DNA of 62,893 bases. Source: Paenibacillus xylanilyticus (GTDB taxonomy: Bacteria; Bacillota; Bacilli; Paenibacillales; Paenibacillaceae). The stretch lies in the NCBI RefSeq assembly GCF_013359935.1, contig NZ_JABMCB010000124.1, forward strand, positions 1 to 62,893, in the 5' to 3' direction. This document shows, in pieces, positions 17,366 through 29,649 of this stretch (position 1 is the first letter of the stretch; every line of letters begins with the position of its first letter). The position numbers were made by a program, and so were the translations under genes. Below the pieces are notes generated by a model. The model saw only the letters and a program-made list of their open reading frames with translations. It did not search any database and was not told where the DNA came from.

Positions 17366-17482
17366 CTCAGGGATTCACTCCTTTCAGGTTACCTCGCTGG
17401 CTTCAAACCGGAAGCCACGGGGTATATTAGAAACACACGAAGCAAGCAAGCCGAAAGCCGCGCAAAGGCGGTAAGAGAAATC

Positions 17483-18025
17483 TTATTTCTTCTTACCGGC
17501 TTTACCTTCCTTACGGATGATACGCTCGCCTTCATATTTAATACCTTTACCTTTGTACGGCTCAGGTTCACGAACGGAACGAATTTTAGCAGCGTAAGCA
17601 CCTACACGCTCTTTATCGATCCCGCGAACGATGATTTTCGTATTCGAAGGAACTTCGAATTCGATTCCCGCTTCCGGTGTAATTTCAACCGGGTGAGAGT
17701 ACCCAACGTTCAGAACGATTTTATCTCCGGATTTGCTTGCACGATATCCGACCCCAACCAGCTCCAGAGATTTTGCGAATCCTTCAGTAACGCCACTCAC
17801 CATGTTGTTTACAACGCTGCGCGTTGTGCCGTGCAAAGAACGATGAGTTTTGTTATCGGAAGGACGCACAACTGTAATTTCGTTGTTCTCAACTGTAACC
17901 TTCATGTCTTTATGAAGTTCACGAGTCAGAGTTCCTTTTGGTCCTTTTACCGTAATAACGGTGTTGTCCAGTGTGATGTCCACACCACTTGGTACTGTAA
18001 TTGGTTTGCGACCAATACGAGACAT
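17483..18025 (-). CDS. rplF: 50S ribosomal protein L6
   Basis: A 180-residue L6 with two similar domains; the C-terminal [23 protein letters not shown] is the rRNA-binding signature. L6 lies near the factor-binding site. The start at 18025 (MSRIGRKPI) fits AGGAGGTG six bases upstream; an in-frame GTG at 18034 is part of that site. Confidence 0.97.
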   Translation of the reverse strand: MSRIGRKPITVPSGVDITLDNTVITVKGPKGTLTRELHKDMKVTVENNEITVVRPSDNKTHRSLHGTTRSVVNNMVSGVTEGFAKSLELVGVGYRASKSGDKIVLNVGYSHPVEITPEAGIEFEVPSNTKIIVRGIDKERVGAYAAKIRSVREPEPYKGKGIKYEGERIIRKEGKAGKKK

Positions 18026-18055
18026 ATGTTGCACCTCCTATCTTGTGACGTTATA

Positions 18056-18454
18056 TTACCAAACGTAGCAAACGACTTCTCCGCCGGATTTCGATTGACG
18101 AGCTTCTTTGTCCGTCATAACACCTTTGGATGTCGAGATGATCGCGATACCCAGGCCACCAAGTACACGAGGTACTTCGTTGCTTTTCGTGTAAACACGA
18201 AGACCAGGTTTACTGATTCTTTTCAGACCAGTGATAACGCGCTCGTTATTTTGACCGTATTTCAGGAAAACACGGATAATCCCTTGTTTGTTATCATCGA
18301 TAACTTCAGCGTCACGGATGAAACCTTCACGCTTCAGGATATCGGCGATTTGTTTTTTCATTGTCGAAGCAGGCATTTCTACTGTTTCGTGACGAACTGT
18401 GTTCGCATTACGAATACGAGTAAGCATATCTGCAATTGGATCAGACATAGTCAT
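18056..18454 (-). CDS. rpsH: 30S ribosomal protein S8
   Basis: A 132-residue S8, the central-domain assembly protein that also represses the spc operon in E. coli by binding its messenger. [18 protein letters not shown] and the C-terminal [26 protein letters not shown] are diagnostic. The first ATG is used because it matches the MVMTDPI-type start in Bacillales. Confidence 0.98.
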   Translation of the reverse strand: MTMSDPIADMLTRIRNANTVRHETVEMPASTMKKQIADILKREGFIRDAEVIDDNKQGIIRVFLKYGQNNERVITGLKRISKPGLRVYTKSNEVPRVLGGLGIAIISTSKGVMTDKEARQSKSGGEVVCYVW

Positions 18455-18486
18455 TGTGAGTTAACCTCCTTCCCGTTCAGGACTTT

Positions 18487-18672
18487 TTACCAGCTTGCTT
18501 TTTTCACGCCAGGAATCTGGCCTTTATAAGCTAATTCACGGAAGCAAATTCTGCAAATTTTGAACTTCTGCAGTACCGAATGTGGACGTCCGCAACGCTC
18601 ACAGCGTGTATAAGCACGTACTTTAAACTTTGGTGTGCGTTGTTGTTTAACTTTCATCGAAGTTTTTGCCAC
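18487..18672 (-). CDS. rpsN: 30S ribosomal protein S14, zinc-binding type Z
   Basis: A 61-residue S14 with two CxxC pairs (CERC and CRIC) holding a zinc ion, so this is the short C+ paralogue rather than the long zinc-free form. The start codon is GTG at 18672, with AGGAGGTG 11-12 bases upstream; the ATG four codons inside would remove conserved residues. It lies 73 bp after rplE. Confidence 0.96.
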   Translation of the reverse strand: MAKTSMKVKQQRTPKFKVRAYTRCERCGRPHSVLQKFKICRICFRELAYKGQIPGVKKASW

Positions 18673-18745
18673 TTTAGCCTGACACCTCCTAAATAATTTC
18701 GGAGAAAAGGGAGTCCTTCCAGACACCCGGAAACGTTATGCCAAC

Positions 18746-19288
18746 TTATTTTACGAAAGGCATTCCCAGTTGCGTGAGCAATTCACGGGACTCTTCGTCT
18801 GTTTTCGCCGTTGTTACAATAACAATATCCATACCGCGGACTTTGTCTACTTTATCGTACTCGATCTCTGGGAAGATCAGTTGTTCTTTCAGACCCAGTG
18901 TATAGTTACCACGTCCATCGAACGCTTTGCTCGATACACCACGGAAGTCGCGGACACGAGGCAATGTAACGTTGAACAGTTTATCGAGGAAGTAGTACAT
19001 ACGCTCGCCGCGCAATGTAACTTTCACACCGATAGGCATGTTCTCACGCAGTTTGAAACCTGCGATAGATTTTTTAGCACGAGTGATTACAGGTTTTTGA
19101 CCTACGATCAGTTGCAAATCGTTTACTGCGGAATCCAACACTTTGGAGTTTTGGACAGCGTCGCCCACACCCATGTTGATAACGATTTTCTCGATTTTCG
19201 GCACTTGCATTACCGTTGTATAGTTAAACTTCTGCATCAAAGCAGGAGCGATTTCTTGCAGGTAACGTTCTTTCATTCTTGATGCCAT
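18746..19288 (-). CDS. rplE: 50S ribosomal protein L5
   Basis: A 180-residue L5, which binds 5S rRNA and contacts P-site tRNA through its beta-hairpin loop. [27 protein letters not shown] and [28 protein letters not shown] are family signatures. It follows rplX by 32 bp. Confidence 0.98.
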   Translation of the reverse strand: MASRMKERYLQEIAPALMQKFNYTTVMQVPKIEKIVINMGVGDAVQNSKVLDSAVNDLQLIVGQKPVITRAKKSIAGFKLRENMPIGVKVTLRGERMYYFLDKLFNVTLPRVRDFRGVSSKAFDGRGNYTLGLKEQLIFPEIEYDKVDKVRGMDIVIVTTAKTDEESRELLTQLGMPFVK

Positions 19289-19320
19289 GAATCATAGCCC
19301 TCCTTTCTCATTCGGTTCAA

Positions 19321-19674
19321 TTAGTCGATAATTTCTCCGGAACGTTTAGCAACACGCACTTTCTTTCCGTTATCCAACACTTTGTAACCTACACGGGTTA
19401 CTTTTCCGCTCTTTGGATCGATGTGCATTACGTTGGAAACGTGAATCGGAGCTTCCTTCTCGATAATGCCGCCTTGCGGATTTTGCTGGTTAGGCTTCTG
19501 GTGTTTTTTGATCATGTTAACACCTTCCACAAGGACGCGGTTCTCACGAGGATAAGCAGCGATGACACGGCCTTTTTTACCTTTGTCTTTACCGCTGATC
19601 ACCATAACCGTATCTTCTTTTTTAACGTGAAGTTTGTTGTTATGGGATTCCAGAACTTTTTTCACTCTTGGCAT
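19321..19674 (-). CDS. rplX: 50S ribosomal protein L24
   Basis: A 117-residue L24 with a KOW motif ([25 protein letters not shown]) that starts 23S rRNA assembly. The start at 19674 (MPRVKKV) has AGGAGGTG six bases upstream. The C-terminal half, with [21 protein letters not shown], matches the family. Confidence 0.97.
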   Translation of the reverse strand: MPRVKKVLESHNNKLHVKKEDTVMVISGKDKGKKGRVIAAYPRENRVLVEGVNMIKKHQKPNQQNPQGGIIEKEAPIHVSNVMHIDPKSGKVTRVGYKVLDNGKKVRVAKRSGEIID

Positions 19675-19720
19675 TTCGTACACCTCCTGTTTCTAACATC
19701 ACGAGATTAAGCTTTACGCT

Positions 19721-20089
19721 TTAGATAACTTCTGGGGCCAAGGAAACGATTTTCATGAAGTCTTTCTCGCGAAGTTCACGAGCAACAGGTCCGAAAATAC
19801 GTGTTCCACGTGGGCTTCTGTCGTCTTTTACAACAACTGCTGCATTTTCATCAAAACCGATGTAGGAACCGTCTTTACGACGCACAGAACGTTTAGTACG
19901 AACGACAACCGCTCTAACTACATCACCTTTTTTGACAACGCCGCCTGGTGTTGCTTGTTTTACAGAACAAACGATCAGATCACCGATTTGTGCTGTACGA
20001 CGTCCCGTACCGCCGAGTACGCGGATACACATCAGTTCCTTCGCACCGGAGTTGTCGGCTACAGCCAAACGTGTAAATGGTTGAATCAT
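19721..20089 (-). CDS. rplN: 50S ribosomal protein L14
   Basis: A 122-residue L14 located at the subunit interface, forming bridge B8. [27 protein letters not shown] and the [29 protein letters not shown] segment are strongly conserved. It follows rpsQ by 35 bp. Confidence 0.98.
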   Translation of the reverse strand: MIQPFTRLAVADNSGAKELMCIRVLGGTGRRTAQIGDLIVCSVKQATPGGVVKKGDVVRAVVVRTKRSVRRKDGSYIGFDENAAVVVKDDRSPRGTRIFGPVARELREKDFMKIVSLAPEVI

Positions 20090-20124
20090 TTAGTATTCCT
20101 CCTTTCAGCTATGCTGCTGACGCA

Positions 20125-20391
20125 TTAGATGATAACCGCTTTTTCAACGATTTCAGCAAGTCTCCAGCGTTTATCTTTCGAAAGCGGACGAGTTTCCATG
20201 ATTTTCACCGTGTCACCGATTTTCGCAGTGTTTTCTTCGTCATGCGCTTTGAATTTTTTAGTGACTTTGATACGTTTATGGTACAATTCGTGTTTTTTGT
20301 AGGTTTCTACAGCAACAACGATCGTTTTATCCATTTTATCGCTGACCACTTTACCGATTTGCACTTTACGTGCGTTACGTTCTTCGCTCAT
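20125..20391 (-). CDS. rpsQ: 30S ribosomal protein S17
   Basis: An 88-residue OB-fold protein of the 16S 5' domain. [34 protein letters not shown] and [27 protein letters not shown] are family signatures. It follows rpmC by 48 bp. Confidence 0.98.
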   Translation of the reverse strand: MSEERNARKVQIGKVVSDKMDKTIVVAVETYKKHELYHKRIKVTKKFKAHDEENTAKIGDTVKIMETRPLSKDKRWRLAEIVEKAVII

Positions 20392-20439
20392 TGTTGGCCT
20401 CCTTCCTGATTACGGACGGACTGTACATCCGATCCCTAA

Positions 20440-20637
20440 TTAACCGATTCCCAGTTCTCTTTCACGGATAATGGTTTTAGCACGAGCTATTTCTTTCCGC
20501 ACATCACGGATTCGAGTCGGGTTATCCAGCTGACCGGTAGCGAGTTGAAAGCGGAGGTTAAAGAGTTCTTCTTTAAATCCGGCAATCTTTTGCTCGATTT
20601 CAGCAGAGGTTAGGTTGCGAAATTCACTAGCTTTCAT
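20440..20637 (-). CDS. rpmC: 50S ribosomal protein L29
   Basis: A 65-residue two-helix protein at the tunnel exit, where it helps dock trigger factor and SRP. The start at 20637 ([10 protein letters not shown]) matches family N-termini and overlaps the end of rplP by 11 bases, with GGTGGTG upstream inside rplP. This overlap implies coupled translation. Confidence 0.96.
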   Translation of the reverse strand: MKASEFRNLTSAEIEQKIAGFKEELFNLRFQLATGQLDNPTRIRDVRKEIARAKTIIRERELGIG

Positions 20638-21061
20638 TTGCTTCACCACCCAATTCTTCACGTTTCACAAACTTCGTTTTGATTGGCAGTTTGTGAGCGG
20701 CAAGACGCATCGCTTCGCGTGCGATATCCTCCGGTACACCAGCAAGTTCAAACATGATCTTACCTGGTTTCACAACTGCAACCCATTTTTCTACGTTACC
20801 TTTACCGCTACCCATCCGAACCTCGAGAGGCTTTTGAGTGATTGGTTTGTCAGGGAAAATTTTGATCCAGACTTTACCACCACGTTTGATGTAACGAGTC
20901 ATCGCAATACGAGCCGCTTCGATCTGACGGTTCGTAATCCAAGCCGGTTCCGTAGCTTGCAGACCGTATTCGCCAAAGTTCAGCGTAGTTCCGCCTTTTG
21001 CTTGGCCTTTCATATGTCCGCGTTGTTGCTTACGGTGTTTTACACGTTTTGGTACCAACAT
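20627..21061 (-). CDS. rplP: 50S ribosomal protein L16
   Basis: A 144-residue L16 that places A-site tRNA and is a late assembly factor. [24 protein letters not shown] and [25 protein letters not shown] are diagnostic. It starts 2 bp after rpsC and overlaps rpmC at its 3' end. Confidence 0.98.
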   Translation of the reverse strand: MLVPKRVKHRKQQRGHMKGQAKGGTTLNFGEYGLQATEPAWITNRQIEAARIAMTRYIKRGGKVWIKIFPDKPITQKPLEVRMGSGKGNVEKWVAVVKPGKIMFELAGVPEDIAREAMRLAAHKLPIKTKFVKREELGGEANES

Positions 21062-21063
21062 GA

Positions 21064-21729
21064 TTAGTTGCCTCCTTCCTTAGCAGCTTGTTTCTTAGCC
21101 GTAGGAAGAACCTCTCCACGATAGATCCATACTTTTACGCCGATACGGCCGTAAGTTGTATGAGCCTCTGCTGTACCGTAGTCGATGTCGGCACGAAGCG
21201 TGTGCAGTGGAACAGTTCCTTCGCTGTAGCCTTCCGAACGTGCGATCTCAGCTCCGCCAAGACGTCCGCCCACTTGAGTTTTAATACCTTTTGCACCAGA
21301 GCGCATAGTTCTTTGAATAGCTTGTTTCAGAGCACGACGGAAAGAAACGCGACGTTCCAGTTGTTGTGCAATGCTTTCTGCTACCAGGATTGCGTCCAGG
21401 TCTTGGTTCTTAATTTCAGAGATGTTGATGTGTACTTTTTTACCGCCAGCAATTTTCGTAATTTGATTACGAAGATTCTCAACTTCAGATCCACCTTTAC
21501 CGATTACCATACCTGGTTTCGCTGTGTGAATCGTTACGTTTACGCGGTTTGCCGCTCTCTCGATTTCAACACGAGACATAGCGGAGTCTTTCAATTTATT
21601 TTTCAGGAATTCACGAATTTTCACGTCTTCCATCAAAAGATCACCGAAGTCTTTGCCTGCATACCATTTAGATTCCCAGTCACGGATTACTCCGACACGG
21701 AGTCCGACCGGATTTACCTTTTGGCCCAC
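21064..21729 (-). CDS. rpsC: 30S ribosomal protein S3
   Basis: A 221-residue S3 with a type II KH domain (about 40-110, with [15 protein letters not shown] as the GxxG loop) and a C-terminal domain ending with [11 protein letters not shown]3 lines the mRNA entry channel and has helicase activity together with S4. It follows rplV by 15 bp. Confidence 0.98.
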   Translation of the reverse strand: MGQKVNPVGLRVGVIRDWESKWYAGKDFGDLLMEDVKIREFLKNKLKDSAMSRVEIERAANRVNVTIHTAKPGMVIGKGGSEVENLRNQITKIAGGKKVHINISEIKNQDLDAILVAESIAQQLERRVSFRRALKQAIQRTMRSGAKGIKTQVGGRLGGAEIARSEGYSEGTVPLHTLRADIDYGTAEAHTTYGRIGVKVWIYRGEVLPTAKKQAAKEGGN

Positions 21730-21744
21730 ACGTTTTCCCTCCTT

Positions 21745-22077
21745 CTACTTTTCAGATACCACCAAAGTGATGTGGCTAGTACGTTTGTTAATACGACTTG
21801 CACGTCCCATTGCACGAGGGCGGAAACGTTTCATTGTCGGTCCTTGGTTCACGTAAGCTTGCGAGATGACCAAGTTATTAACATCCATAGAATAGTTATG
21901 TTCCGCATTCGCAATAGCGGAGTTAAGCAACTTCTCAACGATTGGAGAAGCGGATTTCGGAGTGTGACGGAGAATGGCAACCGCCTCACCAACTTGCTTG
22001 CCGCGAATCAAGTCAACAACGAGTTGAACTTTACGAGGAGCAATCCGGATAAACTTAGCATGTGCTTTTGCTTCCAT
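21745..22077 (-). CDS. rplV: 50S ribosomal protein L22
   Basis: A 110-residue L22. The extended loop that lines the exit tunnel is in [22 protein letters not shown], where macrolide-resistance changes arise; no insertion or deletion is evident. The start at 22077 (MEAKAHAKF) follows AGGAGG by six bases; the upstream in-frame codons are non-coding. Confidence 0.97.
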   Translation of the reverse strand: MEAKAHAKFIRIAPRKVQLVVDLIRGKQVGEAVAILRHTPKSASPIVEKLLNSAIANAEHNYSMDVNNLVISQAYVNQGPTMKRFRPRAMGRASRINKRTSHITLVVSEK

Positions 22078-22112
22078 TGTGTAACCTCCTCTCAAACATT
22101 AAAGATGATCAT

Positions 22113-22391
22113 TTATCTTCTTGTTTTCTTGTCATCATCAGTATGGCCCTTGTACGTACGGGTTGGAGCGAACTCACCCAGTTTGTGTCCGACCATGTCC
22201 TCAGTCACGTATACAGGTACGTGTTTACGTCCGTCATATACGCCAAATGTGTGTCCGATGAATTGCGGGAAAATTGTAGAGCGACGGGACCAGGTTTTAA
22301 TAACGTTCTTTTTACCGGAAGCTTCCATCTCTTCTACCTTTTTCAGCATGTAGCCATCAATGAATGGCCCTTTTTTCAAACTGCGACTCAT
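22113..22391 (-). CDS. rpsS: 30S ribosomal protein S19
   Basis: A 92-residue S19 of the small-subunit head, in contact with S13. [20 protein letters not shown] and [27 protein letters not shown] are diagnostic. It follows rplB by 71 bp. Confidence 0.98.
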   Translation of the reverse strand: MSRSLKKGPFIDGYMLKKVEEMEASGKKNVIKTWSRRSTIFPQFIGHTFGVYDGRKHVPVYVTEDMVGHKLGEFAPTRTYKGHTDDDKKTRR

Positions 22392-22462
22392 GTGGAGATC
22401 CTCCCTTCAAACGTAGCTATTGTGCATCCGCAGATGCCTCACGAAGTTATGCACAGTGTGTA

Positions 22463-23293
22463 TTACTTCGTGCGGCGGCGAATGATGTATTTATCAGAAG
22501 CTTTATTTTTCTTACGCGTTTTGTAACCAAGAGTAGGTTTACCCCATGGTGACATTGGCGATTTACGTCCGATTGGAGCACGACCTTCACCACCACCGTG
22601 AGGGTGATCGTTAGGGTTCATTACTACACCACGAACTTCAGGACGTTGTCCCAACCAACGGCTACGACCGGCTTTACCGATTTTGATGAGCTCGTGGTCT
22701 TGGTTACCAACAGATCCGATTGTTGCGCGGCAAACTTTCAGAATACGGCGAACTTCTCCGGAAGAGAGACGAACGGAAACGTATTTATCTTCTTTACCAA
22801 GCAATTGAGCTTCTGTACCAGCAGCACGAACCAATTGTCCGCCTTTACCTGGTTTCAACTCGATGTTGTGGATAACGGTACCTACTGGAATGTTTTCAAG
22901 CGGCAGTGCGTTACCGATTTTGATGTCAGATCCAGGACCGGAGAAGATTTGATCTCCAACTTTCAATCCTTTTGGAGCGATGATGTAACGTTTCTCACCA
23001 TCAGCATAGTGGATCAGGGCGATGTTCGATGTACGGTTCGGGTCATACTCGATCGTAGCAACGCGGCCCGGTATTCCATCTTTAGTACGTTTGAAGTCGA
23101 TGATACGGTATTTACGTTTGTGTCCACCACCGTGATGACGAACTGTAATTTTACCTTGGTTGTTGCGGCCTGCTTTTTTGCTCAGTGGGGCCAACAACGA
23201 TTTCTCCGGCTGATCTGTGGTGATTTCCTCAAATGTAGATACGGACATGTTCCGTCTTGCCGGGGATGTCGGTTTATACTTTTTGATTGGCAC
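22463..23293 (-). CDS. rplB: 50S ribosomal protein L2
   Basis: A 276-residue L2, essential for subunit joining and peptidyl transfer. The C-terminal [21 protein letters not shown] holds the conserved His near the catalytic centre, and the central [22 protein letters not shown] is the RNA-binding region. It follows rplW by 31 bp. Confidence 0.98.
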   Translation of the reverse strand: MPIKKYKPTSPARRNMSVSTFEEITTDQPEKSLLAPLSKKAGRNNQGKITVRHHGGGHKRKYRIIDFKRTKDGIPGRVATIEYDPNRTSNIALIHYADGEKRYIIAPKGLKVGDQIFSGPGSDIKIGNALPLENIPVGTVIHNIELKPGKGGQLVRAAGTEAQLLGKEDKYVSVRLSSGEVRRILKVCRATIGSVGNQDHELIKIGKAGRSRWLGQRPEVRGVVMNPNDHPHGGGEGRAPIGRKSPMSPWGKPTLGYKTRKKNKASDKYIIRRRTK

Positions 23294-23324
23294 TGGGTTT
23301 CCCTCCTTACTTCAACAATTTCAA

Positions 23325-23615
23325 TTATACAGTTTCAAAGAACTCAAGCGTTTTGCTGTCTTGTGTCAGTGTTACAAACGCTTTTTTCCATTCGCTAGTA
23401 TATCCGGAATAACGTCCGTACCGTTTTGGCTTAGCTGGAACACGAAGAGTGTTCACGTTTTTCACTTTTACGTTGAAAATAGCTTCCACGGCTTTTTTGA
23501 TCTCGGTTTTGTTTGCACGGATATCGACTTCAAATACATATTTCAAGTCATTCATCATGTCAGCAGTACGTTCCGTAATAATCGGACGTTTAACAATATC
23601 ACGAGGATCCTTCAT
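23325..23615 (-). CDS. rplW: 50S ribosomal protein L23
   Basis: A 96-residue L23, the docking point of trigger factor and SRP at the tunnel exit. It begins [21 protein letters not shown] and contains [27 protein letters not shown] sequence. Its ATG shares one base with the rplD stop (TAATG), implying translational coupling. Confidence 0.97.
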   Translation of the reverse strand: MKDPRDIVKRPIITERTADMMNDLKYVFEVDIRANKTEIKKAVEAIFNVKVKNVNTLRVPAKPKRYGRYSGYTSEWKKAFVTLTQDSKTLEFFETV

Positions 23616-24238
23616 TACGCGAGCACCTCCTCTACCTTCTGAACTGCTTCTTTCGTAATGATCAGTTTGTCGTGCGCAAGCACGTCAAGAACATTAATGC
23701 CGTCAGCTGCTACGAATTTCACGCCAGGAATATTCCGTGCGGAAAGAGCCACATTATCATCATAGCTAGGAGCTACGATCAAAGCTTTGCGTCCAACTTT
23801 CAAGTTGTTCAAGATGGCTGCGAATTCTTTAGTTTTAGGCGTGCTCAGTGAGAGAGCGTCCAAAACGATAATGTCGTTGTCGAGCACTTTGGATGAAAGA
23901 GCTGATTTGATCGCCAGACGGCGAACTTTCTTAGGCAGTTTGTACGCATAGCTCCGTGGTGTCGGACCAAATACGATACCGCCGCCTTTCCATTGTGGAG
24001 AACGAATCGAACCTTGACGAGCACGACCTGTACCTTTTTGTTTCCAAGGCTTACGTCCACCGCCACGTACTTCAGAACGTCCTTTTACTTTGTGGGTACC
24101 TTGACGAAGGGAAGCGCGTTGCATAAGCACTGCATCGTAAAGAACGGATGTGTTCGGCTCTACTCCGAATACTGCATCGTTCAGTTCAACTTCGCCCACT
24201 TGGCTACCATCTACATTGTAAACTGATACTTTTGGCAT
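23615..24238 (-). CDS. rplD: 50S ribosomal protein L4
   Basis: A 207-residue L4. The tunnel-lining loop [32 protein letters not shown] is intact, with no macrolide-type change that I recognise. In E. coli L4 represses the S10 operon; in Bacillales that control is not established. It follows rplC by 25 bp. Confidence 0.98.
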   Translation of the reverse strand: MPKVSVYNVDGSQVGEVELNDAVFGVEPNTSVLYDAVLMQRASLRQGTHKVKGRSEVRGGGRKPWKQKGTGRARQGSIRSPQWKGGGIVFGPTPRSYAYKLPKKVRRLAIKSALSSKVLDNDIIVLDALSLSTPKTKEFAAILNNLKVGRKALIVAPSYDDNVALSARNIPGVKFVAADGINVLDVLAHDKLIITKEAVQKVEEVLA

Positions 24239-24263
24239 TTTGTGTTCCTCCTTTCTTCAGTGG

Positions 24264-24887
24264 TTATTTTTTCACCGTTTCTTTAACTTTTACAAGACTG
24301 TTTTTCGGTCCAGGAATGGAACCCTTCACGAGCAACACGTTACGCTCAGCGTCTACTTTTACAACTTCCAGACGTTGAATTGTAACAGTCTCATGTCCCA
24401 TGTGTCCTGGCAAGTGTTTGCCTTTAGGAACGCGGTTAGCTTGGATCGAACCCATCGAACCCGGGCCACGGTGATAACGAGAACCGTGAGACATAGGTCC
24501 AGTGCTTTGTCCCCAACGTTTGATTACGCCGGCAAAACCTTTACCTTTAGAAATACCCGTTACGTCAACGAATTCGCCTTCTGCGAAAATGTCAGCTTTC
24601 AATTCTTGGCCAACTTCATATTCCGCGATGTTGATGCCGCGAAGTTCACGAACGTAGCGCTTAGGGGCAGTATTCGCTTTTTTAGCGTGTCCTGCTTCTG
24701 GCTTATTGGCATTTTTCTCTTTCTTATCGGAATAACCGATTTGAACTGCTTCATAGCCATCGTTCTCAATATCTTTCTTTTGCAAAACAACACAAGGTCC
24801 TGCTTCGATAACCGTTACTGGAACTACGTTACCTTCAGGGGTAAACACTTGAGTCATTCCAAGTTTTTTTCCTAAGATACCTTTCAT
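24264..24887 (-). CDS. rplC: 50S ribosomal protein L3
   Basis: A 207-residue L3 that starts 50S assembly and reaches the peptidyl transferase centre. [47 protein letters not shown] and [11 protein letters not shown] are diagnostic. It follows rpsJ by 44 bp. Confidence 0.98.
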   Translation of the reverse strand: MKGILGKKLGMTQVFTPEGNVVPVTVIEAGPCVVLQKKDIENDGYEAVQIGYSDKKEKNANKPEAGHAKKANTAPKRYVRELRGINIAEYEVGQELKADIFAEGEFVDVTGISKGKGFAGVIKRWGQSTGPMSHGSRYHRGPGSMGSIQANRVPKGKHLPGHMGHETVTIQRLEVVKVDAERNVLLVKGSIPGPKNSLVKVKETVKK

Positions 24888-24931
24888 GTTGACACCTCTT
24901 TTCCTTTATACATGGTCTTTGTTGCTTTATA

Positions 24932-25342
<411 letters not shown>

Positions 25343-25377
25343 TCACATCATCGCAACGTCTCAGAACAACATTCATT

Positions 25378-25406
25378 ATTATATAGAAAAAATGGGCGTA
25401 TTGCAA
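25378..25406 (-). promoter_or_regulatory. SigA promoter of the S10-spc-alpha cluster
   Basis: Minus strand: TTGCAA (25406-25401), 17-bp spacer, TATAAT (25383-25378). It lies about 140 bp before rpsJ. The rest of the 325-bp gap between this gene and the tuf terminator shows no other gene or riboswitch that I recognise. Confidence 0.85.
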
Positions 25407-25557
25407 GCATATTTAAGAAAAACATTTAAACTAATCTTTCAATAGAATCGAAGTTGTTTAATGTGCTGTTATCTTAGCTATGCAAGCTGCCTTAACCAAT
25501 CTCTTTTATATACTTGAATGTCCTTCTTTTTAATGACGCAGGTTCCGAATCCTTTAT

Positions 25558-25602
25558 ACATAATAAAAGAGTTCTTTATCCGATGTCGGATAAAGAACTC
25601 TT
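25558..25602 (-). terminator. Terminator of tuf
   Basis: A perfect 17-bp stem (25567-25583 with 25586-25602), nearly loopless on paper, is followed on the minus strand by TTTTATTATG. It closes the str operon and separates it from the S10 cluster. Confidence 0.95.
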
Positions 25603-25676
25603 CCGAAGCTTCGTTACAATACAATGTTACTCGTTACAGTACACTGTTGCATATGCTTATTCAGCAGTAGGCTGAA

Positions 25677-26867
25677 TTATTTTTGGATGGATGCTACTGC
25701 ACCGGCACCAACTGTACGTCCACCTTCGCGAATCGCGAAGCGTGTACCTTCTTCAATCGCGATTGGATTGATCAGTTGTACAGTTACTGTGATGTTGTCG
25801 CCTGGCATTACCATTTCAGTACCTTCTGGCAGGTTGATGATACCTGTTACGTCAGTTGTACGGAAATAGAATTGTGGACGGTATCCTGTGAAGAAAGGTT
25901 TGTGACGTCCACCCTCTTCTTTAGTCAGAACGTATACTTGAGCTGTAAATTCTGTGTGTGGCTTAACAGAACCTGGTTTGGACAATACTTGTCCACGCTC
26001 GATGTTGTTACGGTCAACACCACGCAGCAATGCGCCGATGTTGTCACCCGCTTGAGCGGAATCCAGCAATTTACGGAACATTTCAACGCCCGTAACTACG
26101 GATTTTTTAGTTTCTTCGTGGATACCCACGATTTCGATTTCTTCACCGACTTTAACAGTACCACGCTCTACACGACCTGTAGCAACTGTACCACGACCAG
26201 TGATGGAGAATACATCCTCAACTGGCATCAAGAATGGTTTGTCAGTGTCGCGCTCTGGAGTTGGGATGTAAGTATCGATCTCTTTGAACATCTCAACGAT
26301 TTTTTGAGCCCACTCACCATCAGGGTTTTGCAGAGCTTCACGAGCGGATCCACGAGTGATTGGAGTATCGTCACCTGGGAACTCATATTCGTTGAGCAGG
26401 TCGCGAACTTCCATTTCAACCAATTCCAACAACTCTTCGTCTTCAACCATGTCGCATTTGTTCAAGAATACAACGATGTAAGGTACGCCTACTTGACGGG
26501 AGAGCAAGATGTGCTCACGAGTTTGTGGCATTGGGCCGTCAGCTGCGGATACTACCAGGATAGCTCCGTCCATTTGTGCCGCACCAGTGATCATGTTTTT
26601 AACATAGTCGGCGTGACCTGGGCAGTCTACGTGAGCGTAGTGACGCGCGTCAGTTTCGTACTCAACGTGAGCTGTGGAGATTGTGATACCGCGTTCGCGC
26701 TCTTCTGGAGCTTTGTCGATTTGATCGAATGCGATTGCTGCACCACCGTAAGTTTTGGACAATACAGTTGTGATTGCAGCAGTCAGAGTTGTTTTACCAT
26801 GGTCGACGTGACCGATAGTACCAATGTTAACGTGTGGTTTATTACGTTCGTATTTAGCCTTTGCCAT
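25677..26867 (-). CDS. tuf: Elongation factor Tu
   Basis: A 396-residue GTPase that delivers aminoacyl-tRNA. G1 GHVDHGKT is at 19-26, followed by DCPGHADY (G3) and NKCDMV (G4); domains 2 and 3 follow. AAGGAGG lies about 13 bases upstream of the ATG. It follows fusA after 97 bp; weak promoter-like sequence lies in that gap, as tuf often has its own promoter. A strong terminator follows. Confidence 0.99.
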   Translation of the reverse strand: MAKAKYERNKPHVNIGTIGHVDHGKTTLTAAITTVLSKTYGGAAIAFDQIDKAPEERERGITISTAHVEYETDARHYAHVDCPGHADYVKNMITGAAQMDGAILVVSAADGPMPQTREHILLSRQVGVPYIVVFLNKCDMVEDEELLELVEMEVRDLLNEYEFPGDDTPITRGSAREALQNPDGEWAQKIVEMFKEIDTYIPTPERDTDKPFLMPVEDVFSITGRGTVATGRVERGTVKVGEEIEIVGIHEETKKSVVTGVEMFRKLLDSAQAGDNIGALLRGVDRNNIERGQVLSKPGSVKPHTEFTAQVYVLTKEEGGRHKPFFTGYRPQFYFRTTDVTGIINLPEGTEMVMPGDNITVTVQLINPIAIEEGTRFAIREGGRTVGAGAVASIQK

Positions 26868-26964
26868 TTGAACGTGGCCTCCTTAAAATGTTATATTTTA
26901 TGTTTTCACCGGACAATAAGGCCCAGAACATTAATCCTATGCGCTTACGTCCAGTGTGAGAAAA

Positions 26965-29043
26965 CTACTCGGTGCCTTTTGTTTTGGCAACGATCTCTTC
27001 AGCGATGCTCTTAGGAACTTCTTCATAGTGAGAAAGCTCCATGGAGAATACGCCGCGACCTTGAGTACCGGAACGAAGAGTTGTAGAGTATCCGAACATT
27101 TCAGACAAAGGTACCTTAGCACGAATAATTTGAGCTCCACTACGGGAATCCATACCTTCGATGCGGCCACGACGGGAGTTAAGCATACCCATAACGTCAC
27201 CCATGTACTCTTCTGGAACGGTTACTTCTACTTTCATGATTGGCTCAAGCAGAACTGGACTACATTTGTCTTTCGCCGCTTTCAGCGCCATGGATCCGGC
27301 AATTTTAAATGCCATCTCGTTGGAATCGACATCATGGTAAGATCCGTCTACGATAGTAGCCTTAACGTCAACAAGCGGGAAGCCTGCGATAACGCCGTTT
27401 TTCATTTGCTCTTCAATTCCTGACAGTGCAGGTTGAATGTATTCTCTCGGAACAGATCCACCGACAACCTTGCTTTCGAACTGGCTGCCTGTACCTGGCT
27501 CGAGTGGTTCGAACTCAACCCATACGTGACCGTATTGTCCACGACCACCGGATTGACGAACGAATTTACCTTCAACACGCGCTGGTGCACGGAATGTTTC
27601 GCGGTAAGCTACTTGTGGTTTACCCACAGTAGTTTCAACCTTGAATTCACGACGCATACGGTCGATGATGATATCAAGGTGAAGCTCACCCATACCAGCC
27701 AAGATCGTTTGGCCTGTTTCTTCGTCAGTGTGAGCACGAAGAGTTGGATCCTCTTCAGTCAACTTACCGAGAGCAACACCCATTTTATCTTGGTCAGCTT
27801 TGGTTTTAGGTTCAACAGCGATTTCGATAACCGGATCAGGGAAGTTCATTGATTCCAGGATAACCGGGTGTTTCTCATCACATAGTGTATCACCTGTACC
27901 TGTATCTTTCAAACCAACGGCAGCTGCAATGTCACCGGAGTAAACTTCAGTGATTTCTTGACGGCTGTTCGCGTGCATTTGAAGGATACGACCGATACGC
28001 TCACGTTTGTTTTTAGTTGCATTCAATACGTAAGAACCGGATTGAAGAACCCCGGAGTATACGCGGAAGAATGTCAATTTACCAACGTAAGGGTCAGTCA
28101 TGATTTTGAAGGCCAATGCGGAGAATGGCTCTTCATCGGAAGACTTACGAACTGCTTCTGTTCCATCTTCAAGGAGACCCTTGATTGCTGGAACGTCAAT
28201 AGGAGCTGGCAAGTAGTCGATAACAGCATCCAACATCAGTTGAACACCTTTGTTACGGTAAGAGGATCCACAGATAACTGGGAAGATCTTAACTTCAACA
28301 ACACCTTTACGGAGAGCGGCTTTGATCTCATCAACTGTGATCTCTTCGCCTTCCAGGTATTTCATAGTCAATTCTTCGTCAAGTTCTGCAACCCGCTCAA
28401 CCAATTCATTGCGGAGTTCTTCAACTTGATCTGCAAATTCCGCAGGAATTTCGGTTTCTTCGATATCTTGACCAAGGTCATCTTTGTACATATGAGCCTT
28501 TTGTCCAACGATATCAATGATACCTTTGAAATCATTTTCAGCGCCGATTGGAAGTTGGATCGCAACTGCGTTCGCTTGAAGGCGATCACGCATGTCGGAA
28601 ACAACATTCAGGAAGTCAGCACCGATGATATCCATTTTATTTACGTAAGCGATACGAGGTACGCCGTACTTGTCAGCCTGTCTCCATACGGTTTCGGACT
28701 GAGGCTCAACGCCTTCTTTCGCACTGAATACACCAACTGCTCCGTCCAATACACGAAGGGAACGTTCAACTTCAACAGTGAAGTCAACGTGTCCCGGGGT
28801 ATCAATGATATTAACGCGGTGGCCCTTCCAAGCAGCGGTAGTCGCAGCGGAAGTAATCGTAATTCCGCGCTCCTGTTCCTGTTCCATCCAGTCCATTGTC
28901 GCAGCGCCTTCGTGAACTTCACCGATTTTGTGCGTACGGCCTGTGTAGAACAAGATCCGCTCAGTTGTCGTGGTTTTACCCGCATCAATATGAGCCATGA
29001 TCCCGATATTACGTGTATTTTTCAAGGAGAACTCTCTAGCCAT
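26965..29043 (-). CDS. fusA: Elongation factor G
   Basis: A 692-residue five-domain translocase. [15 protein letters not shown] (about 17-31) is the G1 motif, DTPGHVDF is G3 and NKMD is G4. Domain IV (about 480-600) and the C-terminal [20 protein letters not shown] fit EF-G rather than the tetracycline-protection or FusB-type relatives. It follows rpsG by 47 bp in the str operon. Confidence 0.99.
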   Translation of the reverse strand: MAREFSLKNTRNIGIMAHIDAGKTTTTERILFYTGRTHKIGEVHEGAATMDWMEQEQERGITITSAATTAAWKGHRVNIIDTPGHVDFTVEVERSLRVLDGAVGVFSAKEGVEPQSETVWRQADKYGVPRIAYVNKMDIIGADFLNVVSDMRDRLQANAVAIQLPIGAENDFKGIIDIVGQKAHMYKDDLGQDIEETEIPAEFADQVEELRNELVERVAELDEELTMKYLEGEEITVDEIKAALRKGVVEVKIFPVICGSSYRNKGVQLMLDAVIDYLPAPIDVPAIKGLLEDGTEAVRKSSDEEPFSALAFKIMTDPYVGKLTFFRVYSGVLQSGSYVLNATKNKRERIGRILQMHANSRQEITEVYSGDIAAAVGLKDTGTGDTLCDEKHPVILESMNFPDPVIEIAVEPKTKADQDKMGVALGKLTEEDPTLRAHTDEETGQTILAGMGELHLDIIIDRMRREFKVETTVGKPQVAYRETFRAPARVEGKFVRQSGGRGQYGHVWVEFEPLEPGTGSQFESKVVGGSVPREYIQPALSGIEEQMKNGVIAGFPLVDVKATIVDGSYHDVDSNEMAFKIAGSMALKAAKDKCSPVLLEPIMKVEVTVPEEYMGDVMGMLNSRRGRIEGMDSRSGAQIIRAKVPLSEMFGYSTTLRSGTQGRGVFSMELSHYEEVPKSIAEEIVAKTKGTE

Positions 29044-29090
29044 GAAATGGGTCTCCCTTCAAAATTGAAGTTATTATTGTGAACTGAATC

Positions 29091-29561
29091 CTACCAACGG
29101 TAGTGAGCAAACGCTTTGTTCGCTTCAGCCATTTTGTGCGTATCTTCACGTTTCTTAACGGAAGCGCCTGTGTTGTTGGAAGCATCGATGATCTCTGCTG
29201 CCAAACGCTCTTCCATCGTTTTCTCACCGCGGTTGCGGGAGTAGTTCACGAGCCAACGTAATCCCAAAGAAGTACGTCTCTCTGGTTTTACCTCGATTGG
29301 TACTTGGTAGTTGGCACCGCCGACACGGCGAGCTTTAACTTCCAGGACTGGCATGATATTCTTGATTGCTGCTTCAAATACTTCCATCGGGTCATTACCC
29401 GTACGTTCTTGAATCAACTTGAACGCATTATACAGAATGCTTTGAGCAACACCGCGTTTTCCGTCGAGCATGATGCGGTTGATCAAACGAGTAACCAACT
29501 TGCTGTTGTATACCGGATCTGGCAACACGTCTCTTTTCGTAACTGGACCTTTGCGTGGCAT
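29091..29561 (-). CDS. rpsG: 30S ribosomal protein S7
   Basis: A 156-residue S7 that starts assembly of the 16S 3' domain and lines the E site. [40 protein letters not shown] and the C-terminal [20 protein letters not shown] are diagnostic. In E. coli S7 represses the str operon. It follows rpsL by 88 bp. Confidence 0.98.
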   Translation of the reverse strand: MPRKGPVTKRDVLPDPVYNSKLVTRLINRIMLDGKRGVAQSILYNAFKLIQERTGNDPMEVFEAAIKNIMPVLEVKARRVGGANYQVPIEVKPERRTSLGLRWLVNYSRNRGEKTMEERLAAEIIDASNNTGASVKKREDTHKMAEANKAFAHYRW

Positions 29562-29649
29562 GGATATCCCCCTTTCTTTCTTGTTAAGCCGATCCTAATC
29601 CTCTGGGCATTAACCCGGAGAGATATTTAAGATTGCTTCTTATAATGTG

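Noticed and set aside
17237..18529. Open frame of 430 codons on the plus strand
   Set aside because: It runs antisense through rplR, rplF and rpsH. Its product is low-complexity and Phe/Arg/Thr-rich, as expected of a shadow frame.
26868..26964. Separate tuf promoter between fusA and tuf
   Set aside because: The best match (TTGTCC with TATAAC) has only a 15-bp spacer, so I did not list it as a feature, although tuf often has its own promoter.
25683..27014. Open frame of 443 codons on the plus strand
   Set aside because: It is the antisense of tuf and part of fusA, with no plausible start site or domain.
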